Assembly (NCBI GenBank): GCA_963824345.1
Contig: CAWGOZ010000011.1
Coordinates: forward strand, 62,001 to 126,000
Length of the DNA: 64,000 bases
Direction of reading: 5' to 3'
Source: Palsa-89 sp963824345
Lineage (GTDB): Bacteria; Acidobacteriota; Terriglobia; Bryobacterales; Bryobacteraceae
The translations under genes were made by a program, and so were the position numbers. The notes beneath the pieces were generated by a model. The model had not been told where the DNA came from. It did not search any database and was given only the letters and a program-made list of their open reading frames with translations. Of the stretch, positions 57,118 through 64,000 are shown in pieces; the stretch's first letter is position 1; the number at the start of each line of letters is the position of its first letter.

Positions 57118-60100
57118 CTAGAAACGAAGGTGCAGCGCGATCTGCACCACCCGCGGACCCAGCGTCGTCGTCACCTGTCCGAACTGAGGGCTCTCAATGT
57201 TGGTAACCGGGCTGCAGAAACTCGGAGCGCAGCCGAGATTCGTTGGATTGCCGAAATTCACATGGTTGAAGACGTTGAACGCATCCAGGCGAAGTTCCGC
57301 GTCCAGTTTCTCCTTAGCGAAGAGCTTGAAATGCTTGGCCAGCGCCAGGTCCAGATTGATATCACCGGGACCGCGAAACGCATTACGGCCGAGCGTTCCT
57401 TCGGTGAACTGCCCCACCAGCGCCGCGGCATTGGTTTGGGCGGTATTGTCCAGCGCCAGCAAGGGAGCGGAGGTGAACGCATTCGGGTTGAAGAAATAGT
57501 TGCCGGTGTTGCCGTTGAAGGTCTGCTGGGTTCGCGGGTTGTAGGTGGCTACATTGGGCAGAATCTGATCGGCGTGCACCAAATTGGGCGCGCCGTCGCC
57601 GGCCGGACCAGGATCCGTGTTGGTGGCGTACAATTGGGCGGATACATCCAGCGGAAACCCGGTTCGCCAAGTCAAGATCGGATACAGGCTCCAGCCTTTC
57701 GTCAAGAATTTCGGGCCGCCCGTCCAAGCACGGTCGAAGGGAAGATCCCAGCCTCCCGAGAACGATATCACCTGACGCACGTCGGTATCTCCGGAAGCCC
57801 AGAAGTAATGCTCGTCGTAGTATGGCACCTGCGAGTTCCGCTGGCGGAAGCCCGACGCGTTGTCGAGCTCGTGGGACCAGGTGTAGGCGAAAGTATAAAA
57901 GGCGCTGCCCACCTTCGAATCGGCGTAGCGCCTGGTGACGCTGACTTGGAGTGCGTTGTAATTCGCCACCGAGACATTGTTAAATTCCAGCAAATTCGAG
58001 AACAGCGAATTCGTAGAATCCGGATCGTAGATGCGGGTGTTGGAGCCCAGCGGAAATGGATTAATATCCACGAGTGACGTCAGCTTATGCGCGTCATAGC
58101 CGACGTAACCCGTCTCCAGTACCATGCCACCCGGCAACTGCTGCTGGATGTTGAGATTGTACTGGTAGACATACGGCGTGCGGATATGCGGATTTACCAG
58201 GTAGAGAGCGCCTGTGGTGCCGAACGGCTCGGAGCCCGCAAAACTGGCCGTTGAACTTGGCGGCGTCGAGGGAAAACTGTTCGGAGTACCAGTGTTGTTG
58301 GTGCCGAACGGATTGGAAAGATATCCGGAAGGGCCCGTCTCCGTGCCACTGGGAGGGTTGAAATAAAGGCTCGGCTCATTGTAGAACGGAGGCGATCCAT
58401 TGAATTGCAGATTGTCTTCGCCTTTGAGGATGTCGTAGAAAACCCCAAAGCCTCCACGCACCGCGGTCTTGGCGTTGCCAAACACGTCCCAGGCGAATCC
58501 GAAGCGCGGCGCCCAATCGTTTTTGTCGGGGAAGTTGGTGCCCTTGGGCGCGCCGGGGTCGCCTGGAAACACGATGCCAGGGGGCGCGTTGACGAAGCGC
58601 TGGCTCTGTTCGCCGGGTATGAAACTGAACGATCTTCCCTGAGTATCGAATTTCGGCTCGGCGTATTCGTAACGTATGCCGATATTGAGCGTGAACCGCT
58701 TGCTTACGTGGAAGTCGTCCTGCGCGTAACCGGCGTACTGGTGCGTTCGAATGTTATTGAGTGCGTTGGACGCCTGATAGTAGTTATCCGGCAAGCCAAA
58801 AAGAAAGTCGGCCAAATCGGTGCCGGAACCGACACTGGTATCCGGTCCATAGAAAGAGTAGCTCCCATTCCCGAAGTAGTCATACTGCGTGTTGTTCTGA
58901 TACGGAGAGTAGTAGAAGCCGAATTTCATGTTGTGCCGGCCCCTGGTCCAGGTGAGGTTGTCGTAATACGAGTAGATGGTATTGGCAAAGGTCGTGGGCC
59001 CATAGGGGCTGTACCCAATGGTAAGGCCGCTGGCGTTGAAATAAAGGACCGGCGGCCCGGTGACTATATCGGGGGTAATGTTAATTCCGAGGGTTGCGGG
59101 AGTCACATTTTGCAATGAGCCCAGCGGCACGCTGTCATCGGAGCTGGACCGGACGGCGGTCATCCGCGCCTCATTTAAAAGAGATGGCGTGAAGACGTGG
59201 GTGTAATTGATGCTGCCCGAATAAGTCTGGGAAAAGAAGGCCGCATTGTAGCCGCTCACGTCGGCGCTGTAGAAGGGGTTGGTGTTTTTGTTATCGTGGG
59301 CGGTAAACGTCCCCGACACGGTGTCTCGCGTGGAAATCACGTAATCGAGCTTGCCGAGATATTCGTTGTCATTGTTGATCGCCGAAGAGGTCGGATAGAG
59401 ATAACCGGTGGGCGAAGTGGGAATCAGGCCGTTCTTAAAGTAAGCCTGCGCAACCGGATCTATGCTGGAAGGATTGATGATCCCTTGGGCCGCGAGCTTG
59501 GGGTTGGGCTGATAGTAGGGGTTCGCTTCCAGGAAATTCACGACGTTCGGATCCGGTCCGCCATTCACCGCTTGCGAAAAATTGCCCTGTGCTTCGGCCG
59601 GCGTGTAGGTCTGAACTAAACCTTCCAATTCCACTTGATTTTGTTTTTGGCCCTGATAGGAGAAGAAGAAGAAAAGCTTGTTGCGGCCATCCACGATATG
59701 CGGAATCACGATGGGGCCGCCGAAAGTGCCGCCGTACTGGTTGCGCTGCAGAACCGCCCTGGGCTGGCCCTGCTGGTTGTTGAAGAAATCGTTCGCATCG
59801 AAGTCGGTGTTGCGAACGTAGTCGTACAAGGTGCCGTGCAACTGGTTGGTTCCGCTCTTGCTGACGATGCTGACGATTCCACCTGCGTTGCGGCCGTATT
59901 CGGCGCCATAGGTGCTTTCCAATACGCGGAATTCCGCTACTGCATCCGGATTGGGATTTACCACAACCGAGTTATCCAGCAGGTCGTTATTCAATCCGCC
60001 ATCCAAAAGATAGGTCACCGAGTCGGTACGCCCGCCGCCAATGCTGTAGGCCCCGGCCGCGCCCGAATCCGGATTGGTTACCGTCACACCAGGCTGCGTG

Positions 60101-60582
60101 GCCAGCAGATCCAGGGTATTGCGTCCGTTGAGAGGGAGCTCAAAGATGGCTTCACCCGAAACGACACCACCCACGGTGGAGTTCCCGGTCTCCACGCCGA
60201 CGGCCTGGCTCTCGATGGTGATGTTGGTCGTGGTGGCGCCCACCTCCAGGGCCAGATCCACGCGCAGCGTCTGATTAATCTCCAGCGAGTTGGCAGGTCT
60301 CGCGACGCTCTTACTAAATCCCGGAGCCTCGGCGCTCACCTCGTAATGTCCGATGGGAAGCAGCAGCACCTGGTAGAAACCTTGCCCGTTGGCCGTAGCT
60401 TGCTTGCTGGTCTGCGTGTCCAGGTTGGTTACCACTACCTTCGCGCCGGGAACCACTGCGCCGCTCGCATCCGTGATATTCCCGGTTATTTTGCCGGTGG
60501 CGTCCTGCGCCCAACCGGCGGGGGCTAGCAGTACCAGTGAATACAGAGCGGCCGCGGAAAAAAACAATTTGCGCTTGTTCAC
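57118..60582 (-). CDS. Oar-type TonB-dependent receptor-like protein
   Basis: 1154 residues from GTG 60582, preceded by a GGGGAG site; a TTG at 60600 is less likely. A signal peptide (VNKRKLFFSAAALYSLVLLA), a carboxypeptidase-regulatory domain (ITGNITDASGAVVPGAKVVVT ... YEVSAEAPGFSKS), a plug domain (ELPLNGRNTLDLLATQPGVT, YLLDGGLNNDLLDNSVVVNPN, YGRNAGGIVSIVSKSGTNQLHG), and a barrel of some 850 residues ending in VVQIALHLRF with the terminal Phe. It is upstream of the catabolic operon on the same strand; uptake of aromatic or bound substrates is possible but not shown. Confidence 0.9.
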   Translation of the reverse strand: MNKRKLFFSAAALYSLVLLAPAGWAQDATGKITGNITDASGAVVPGAKVVVTNLDTQTSKQATANGQGFYQVLLLPIGHYEVSAEAPGFSKSVARPANSLEINQTLRVDLALEVGATTTNITIESQAVGVETGNSTVGGVVSGEAIFELPLNGRNTLDLLATQPGVTVTNPDSGAAGAYSIGGGRTDSVTYLLDGGLNNDLLDNSVVVNPNPDAVAEFRVLESTYGAEYGRNAGGIVSIVSKSGTNQLHGTLYDYVRNTDFDANDFFNNQQGQPRAVLQRNQYGGTFGGPIVIPHIVDGRNKLFFFFSYQGQKQNQVELEGLVQTYTPAEAQGNFSQAVNGGPDPNVVNFLEANPYYQPNPKLAAQGIINPSSIDPVAQAYFKNGLIPTSPTGYLYPTSSAINNDNEYLGKLDYVISTRDTVSGTFTAHDNKNTNPFYSADVSGYNAAFFSQTYSGSINYTHVFTPSLLNEARMTAVRSSSDDSVPLGSLQNVTPATLGINITPDIVTGPPVLYFNASGLTIGYSPYGPTTFANTIYSYYDNLTWTRGRHNMKFGFYYSPYQNNTQYDYFGNGSYSFYGPDTSVGSGTDLADFLFGLPDNYYQASNALNNIRTHQYAGYAQDDFHVSKRFTLNIGIRYEYAEPKFDTQGRSFSFIPGEQSQRFVNAPPGIVFPGDPGAPKGTNFPDKNDWAPRFGFAWDVFGNAKTAVRGGFGVFYDILKGEDNLQFNGSPPFYNEPSLYFNPPSGTETGPSGYLSNPFGTNNTGTPNSFPSTPPSSTASFAGSEPFGTTGALYLVNPHIRTPYVYQYNLNIQQQLPGGMVLETGYVGYDAHKLTSLVDINPFPLGSNTRIYDPDSTNSLFSNLLEFNNVSVANYNALQVSVTRRYADSKVGSAFYTFAYTWSHELDNASGFRQRNSQVPYYDEHYFWASGDTDVRQVISFSGGWDLPFDRAWTGGPKFLTKGWSLYPILTWRTGFPLDVSAQLYATNTDPGPAGDGAPNLVHADQILPNVATYNPRTQQTFNGNTGNYFFNPNAFTSAPLLALDNTAQTNAAALVGQFTEGTLGRNAFRGPGDINLDLALAKHFKLFAKEKLDAELRLDAFNVFNHVNFGNPTNLGCAPSFCSPVTNIESPQFGQVTTTLGPRVVQIALHLRF

Positions 60583-60723
60583 GTCGATTTCTCCCCTCAA
60601 AGCCTGTGAACTCGGGCGCTCCCCGCGAGCAGAGCAAGGATCGCCGAGCGAAGATTCCGATTTTGCGATGGTAGCACAGTTTTGTAAGCGCTTATCGAAC
60701 TTGTGAAGATCTTAACGGGTGCC

Positions 60724-61473
60724 TTATCCGCGCCCTATGAAGGGCATTTTGGTCGCCATCACGGTCATGAATTGCACGTTCGCCTCTAGCGGCAGGTTCG
60801 ACATATAGAGGACCGCCTCGGCCACCAGTTTGACGTCCATGCGCGGCTCCGCCGCTTGCCTGCCGTCGGCTTGAAGCACGCCCTCCTTCATGCGCTCGGT
60901 CATCTCGGTGGCCGCATTGCCGATGTCGATCTGCCCGCACGCGATGTCGTGCTTTCGGCCGTCCAGCGAAATGCTTTTTGTGAGTCCCGTAATGGCATGC
61001 TTGGTCGCGGTGTAAGGCGCGGAATTGGGCCGGGGCGCGTATGCGGAGATGGATCCGTTATTAATGATGCGCCCGCCGCGCGGCTGCTGCCACTTCATCA
61101 GGCGGATGGCGTGCTGTGCGCATAAGAACGCCCCGGTTAGATTCACCGCCAGCACCGCGCTCCACTGCTGGTAGGTGAGATCTTCCATAGGAATGCCAGG
61201 AGCGCTGGCGCCCGCATTGTTGAACAGCAGGTCGAGGCGTCCGAAGGTTTCCTTCACTCGATCGAACAGCGCGGCCACTGCCTCCGGCTGTCCGATATCG
61301 GTGGGAACCGCCAGCATGGAACCATCGCGGCGCTCCGACAGCGCTACGGTATGTTCCAATTCGGCTTCTCTTCGTCCGGCCAGCACCACGGAATATCCAG
61401 CGGAGTTCAAGGCCAGACTGACGGCGCGCCCAATGCCGCTGCCCGCGCCGGTGACCAGCGCGATGCGGCTCAC
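60724..61473 (-). CDS. Short-chain dehydrogenase/reductase
   Basis: 249 residues. The NAD(P) loop TGAGSGIG is at residues 8-15 and NNAG at 85-88, with the catalytic S141, Y154 and K158 in NNGSISAY and APYTATKHA. The C-terminal region lacks a membrane or fusion domain. The classical SDR fold gives no single substrate. Its start overlaps the DUF3237 stop by four bases, so the two are translated together. Confidence 0.92.
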   Translation of the reverse strand: MSRIALVTGAGSGIGRAVSLALNSAGYSVVLAGRREAELEHTVALSERRDGSMLAVPTDIGQPEAVAALFDRVKETFGRLDLLFNNAGASAPGIPMEDLTYQQWSAVLAVNLTGAFLCAQHAIRLMKWQQPRGGRIINNGSISAYAPRPNSAPYTATKHAITGLTKSISLDGRKHDIACGQIDIGNAATEMTERMKEGVLQADGRQAAEPRMDVKLVAEAVLYMSNLPLEANVQFMTVMATKMPFIGRG

Positions 61474-61961
61474 AGAAGTTCCCAGAAGCGAATCACGACT
61501 TTGTCGGGATGGCGCTCACCCATCCCCACCACGACGGCGCGGGTGAGCCAGGAGTATTCCGGGGCGCTGGTTTCGAAACTTGCGGCGCTGCGGAAATAAT
61601 AGGCCGCGGGATCGACGCGCTCGCCGCGGTTGAGGCGCGCCAGCACCTCCGGCGGTCCGCTCCGCACTCCGCGATTCACGACATAGATCAGCGAGCCGTC
61701 ACCCGTCTGAATTGTATAGCGCGCATCCAATTCCGCCGTGCCATCCGGACGCAGGATCTGCCAATCGGCGCCGCCCGGCAGGATGCGGCCTTCAAGGCGC
61801 GGCCCGGAAACAAAGCCGCCCGTAATCGGGACGATGCGCCGATGGCCGGCCTGGGTCTGGCCCAAGTCGAGCGGTGCGCTGACTTCCACCGCTATCTCGA
61901 ATGCCAGACGCAGTTCAGGGGTGTCCTTCCGAGCCGTGACCGTCAGGGAGCGGTCTACCAT
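61470..61961 (-). CDS. DUF3237 family protein
   Basis: 163 residues. The family core GQTQAGHRRIVPITGGFVSGPRLEGRILPGGADWQILRPDG is present, followed by ARYTIQTGDGSLIYVVNRGVRSGP and YYFRSAASFETSAPEYSWLTRAV. DUF3237 proteins are beta-barrel-like and often sit beside oxidoreductases in catabolic clusters; no reaction is established. It is coupled to the SDR gene downstream and follows the aldo/keto reductase. Confidence 0.86.
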   Translation of the reverse strand: MVDRSLTVTARKDTPELRLAFEIAVEVSAPLDLGQTQAGHRRIVPITGGFVSGPRLEGRILPGGADWQILRPDGTAELDARYTIQTGDGSLIYVVNRGVRSGPPEVLARLNRGERVDPAAYYFRSAASFETSAPEYSWLTRAVVVGMGERHPDKVVIRFWELL

Positions 61962-61979
61962 AATTTTGGCAACTACGTA

Positions 61980-62930
61980 CTAGTAGGCGCTGGCCTGATT
62001 CAGGGTCTCGATTGAAGCTTTGTCGAGAGTCAGGCTCGCGGCGTCCACCAGATCCTTCAACTGCTCAACGCTGGTCGCGCTGGCGATGGGAGCCGTGATG
62101 CTGGGCCGCGCGATCAGCCAGGCGATCGCCACTTTGCCCGGCGTGGCGTGGAGCTTCGCGGCCACCTGATCCAGAGCCGCAAGAATCCGGAACCCGCGGT
62201 CCTCCAGATACTTCTTCACCATCTGCCCGCGCGGGCCCTTGGCCAGATCGGCTTCCGATCGATACTTGCCCGTAAGAAAACCGCTGGCCAGCGCGAAGTA
62301 CGGAATCACGCCTATGCCTTCCTTCGAGCACACCGGCTCCAGATCCTTCTCATACCCGGCGCAGTCATAAAGGTTGTAGTTCGGCTGCAGGCATTCGTAG
62401 CGCGGCAGCCCATGCTGTTTGCTCACTTTCAGTGCTTCGGTTAACCGCTCTGCGGTGTAATTGGACGCGCCGACGGCCCGCACCTTGCCCTGCTTGATCA
62501 ATTGATCGTAAGCTTCCAGCGTTTCCTCCAAAGGCACGCTGGCGTCGTCGATGTGCGACTGATACAGATCGATGTAGTCGGTCTGCAAGCGCGCCAGCGA
62601 GTCTTCCACTTCCCGCAGAATGTAAGCCTTGGAAAGCCCCTTTTTGTCCGGCGCGAGTTCGATCCCCACCTTAGTGGCGAGGATCACTTTCTTGCGGTTG
62701 CCGCTCCGCTTGAACCAGTTGCCGAGCACGGTCTCGGACTCGCCGCCTTTGTGGCCGGGCACCCAGCGCGAATAAACGTCGGCGGTGTCGATGAAATTGA
62801 ATCCCGCTCCAACAAAAGCGTCCAGGATCGAAAAGGACGTAGGCTCGTCGGCGGTCCAGCCAAAAACGTTACCGCCCAGGCAAATGGGAGAGACTTCCAG
62901 GCCTGACCCTCCCAGCTTACGGGTCTTCAT
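61980..62930 (-). CDS. Aldo/keto reductase
   Basis: 316 residues with the (beta/alpha)8 AKR fold. Catalytic tetrad D48, Y53, K87 and H126 (GAGFNFIDTADVYS, ILATKVGI, DLYQSHIDD). The NADPH clamp GVIPYFALASGFLTGKYRSE is near residue 215. The C-terminal tail is of standard length. It most resembles AKR11/AKR12-like general-stress or sugar-aldehyde reductases; the substrate is not predictable. It is on the same strand as the SDR-DUF3237 pair. Confidence 0.93.
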   Translation of the reverse strand: MKTRKLGGSGLEVSPICLGGNVFGWTADEPTSFSILDAFVGAGFNFIDTADVYSRWVPGHKGGESETVLGNWFKRSGNRKKVILATKVGIELAPDKKGLSKAYILREVEDSLARLQTDYIDLYQSHIDDASVPLEETLEAYDQLIKQGKVRAVGASNYTAERLTEALKVSKQHGLPRYECLQPNYNLYDCAGYEKDLEPVCSKEGIGVIPYFALASGFLTGKYRSEADLAKGPRGQMVKKYLEDRGFRILAALDQVAAKLHATPGKVAIAWLIARPSITAPIASATSVEQLKDLVDAASLTLDKASIETLNQASAY

Positions 62931-62957
62931 TAATTTTGACTGCTCCTTGTCGGTAGC

Positions 62958-63761
62958 TTATTCGCCCTTGCACTTCCCGCCCGGGCAGCGGTTGTTCTCT
63001 TCGCACACGTATTCGTACAGCCCGGCTTGATCCCAATCCGGATGCAAGGCCATGGTGAATTCCTGCGTCCAGGGCGCGGTGAAAACCTTGGGATCGTCGA
63101 TGGTGAGCCCGTAGGCCAGCGTTTTCGCGTCCTTCCAGCGGATATGCTCCACGGTGCGCAGCGCATCGCTGTGCATGCGGTACTGATTCTTATCCGTGTA
63201 GTAAAAGTCGTCCAGCCCCCAGCGCTTGAAGTTGGTGCTCTCCACCACCAGCGTGTCGCCTTCCCAATGTCCCACCGGATCGCCCAGATACGTCGGCTCT
63301 ATTCCCGTCCGATGCGCGCGCCCATCCAGAGGAATGATGCGCGTCATGCGTTGGAATTCGTGCACGATCACCAGATAGTTCTTGTTCTGCACGAACTGAA
63401 CCGCGTTGGCCGAGAGCATGCCCGAGGGAAATCCGGCCGGCATGCAAAACTCGCGTGGTTCGTCGTGGCGCGGATCCCCGGTGGGCGGCTCGAAGAACGG
63501 CATGCCGCCGGGTTTGAACGGAGCGAACTTATTGCGATCGAAAACCGTGGCGGAGCACTTGCAGCGCTCGCCCTCGTTGGTCTTCGGCCACTCATAGACG
63601 CCGCTGAAGTCCGGCTTGCCATCGGCGGTGCGCGGCAATCCCATCGCACCTTGTACCTTGGCGTTTTGCGGCTGCAGGCGCGCGGGTGACATAACCAAGC
63701 CTGCCAGCAGCGCTCCGAATGCAACGCGCCGGCCGATCCGATCGGTAGATGTTCTCTTCAT
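62958..63761 (-). CDS. Exported protein of unknown function, conserved in acidobacteria
   Basis: 267 residues. A signal peptide with a Tat-like start (RIGRRVAFGALLAG) is followed by RTADGKPDFSGVYEW, a motif repeated in many secreted Solibacter proteins, and YLGDPVGHWEGDTLVVESTNFKRWGLDDFYYTD and KVFTAPWTQEFTMALHP. The C-terminus has a Cys-rich ending (CEENNRCPGGKCKGE). I cannot give a function. It precedes the aldo/keto reductase and follows a DUF6152 gene on the same strand. Confidence 0.75.
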   Translation of the reverse strand: MKRTSTDRIGRRVAFGALLAGLVMSPARLQPQNAKVQGAMGLPRTADGKPDFSGVYEWPKTNEGERCKCSATVFDRNKFAPFKPGGMPFFEPPTGDPRHDEPREFCMPAGFPSGMLSANAVQFVQNKNYLVIVHEFQRMTRIIPLDGRAHRTGIEPTYLGDPVGHWEGDTLVVESTNFKRWGLDDFYYTDKNQYRMHSDALRTVEHIRWKDAKTLAYGLTIDDPKVFTAPWTQEFTMALHPDWDQAGLYEYVCEENNRCPGGKCKGE

Positions 63762-63779
63762 GCTATCTGCTCCCTCGCG

Positions 63780-64000
63780 TCAGTTCTTGGGCTGGCCCGG
63801 CTCCTGGCTGGACGTGAACACCTGCCGGCCGTCCGGGAAGGTCACCTTCGTTCCGTTGGCGTTGTCCGAACCATCCTTGGCACGAAATCCTTCCACGTTG
63901 ATCATCATGCCCGGCTGTATTACGTCTTTATTGATGCCGCGGCGCATAAGTTGGCCGGGCGCGCCACCGGAAAACGCCCAGTGCGTCACCTTGCCATCGG
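63780..64000 (-). CDS. DUF6152-family exported protein, C-terminal fragment
   Basis: The gene enters from the right edge; the last 73 codons are visible, including VTHWAFSGGAPGQLMRRGIN and MMINVEGFRAKDGSDNANGTKVTFPDGRQVF, which match the C-terminal half of DUF6152, a small secreted beta-barrel-like protein common in acidobacteria. The start is outside the window. It is closely spaced with the downstream unknown exported gene. Confidence 0.8.
   Translation of the reverse strand, partial: DGKVTHWAFSGGAPGQLMRRGINKDVIQPGMMINVEGFRAKDGSDNANGTKVTFPDGRQVFTSSQEPGQPKN

Overview
The window looks like a GC-rich chromosome segment of an Acidobacteriota bacterium, most like the Solibacter/Bryobacter group. 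This rests on family content, not on a search: two very large Oar-type TonB-dependent receptors with a carboxypeptidase-regulatory-like N-terminus, a sedolisin (S53) protease ending in the C-terminal module typical of Solibacter secreted proteins, DUF1080, DUF6152 and DUF3237 proteins, an ECF42-type sigma factor beside a DGPF protein, and many secreted or TPR proteins. No rRNA or tRNA gene and no CRISPR array was seen.

Layout. 1-6.3 kb: the end of a TolC-like gene, then a minus-strand housekeeping cluster aroC-def-fmt-argJ followed by a small exported protein and a GH20 hexosaminidase. 6.4-13.1 kb, mostly plus: a large membrane protein, a cold-shock/RNA-binding group (RRM protein, small charged protein, CspA-like protein), membrane proteins, a DGPF-ECF42 sigma pair and a GNAT enzyme. 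13.1-17 kb, minus: fosmidomycin-resistance-type MFS exporter, LytS/LytR-type two-component pair, and a TPR protein with one heme-binding motif. 17.2-25 kb is an accessory island: an AbrB-type antitoxin with a decayed PIN toxin, a small barrel-like protein, a cytochrome P460-like protein, a compact type III-A CRISPR effector operon (cas10-csm2-csm3-csm4-csm5, minus), and an intact VapBC pair. 25-31 kb: a ClC channel fused to CBS and TPR regions, Pal, and a NarX/NarL-type two-component pair. 31-50 kb: mainly secreted or membrane enzymes (S53 and M14 peptidases, DUF1080, metallo-beta-lactamase fold, nitronate monooxygenase, Tat-exported class V aminotransferase) and an Oar receptor, ending in a MITE-like repeat element and a GAF-ANTAR regulator. 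50.3-64 kb, all minus: a second Oar receptor and an aromatic-ring catabolic operon (DUF6282, GalB-like hydratase, CHA aldolase, fused LigB-LigA extradiol dioxygenase, SLC13-type transporter, DUF1932 dehydrogenase), preceded by SDR, DUF3237, aldo/keto reductase and secreted proteins.

How the parts work together. The Csm operon can build a backbone complex whose Csm3 cleavage residue and Cas10 GGDD cyclase motif are intact, but Cas10 lacks the HD nuclease domain, and no array, Cas6, Cas1/Cas2 or CARF effector is nearby, so crRNAs and effectors must come from elsewhere. The 3' operon has the core enzymes to take gallate (or protocatechuate) through 4-oxalomesaconate and 4-carboxy-4-hydroxy-2-oxoadipate to pyruvate and oxaloacetate, with a candidate uptake permease; the tautomerase step has no recognised gene.

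The most noteworthy items are the HD-less, array-less Csm operon with an RG-rich Csm2 tail, the ClC-CBS-TPR fusion, the gallate-type operon with unassigned partners, the decayed PIN toxin beside an intact antitoxin, and two families of palindromic intergenic repeats.
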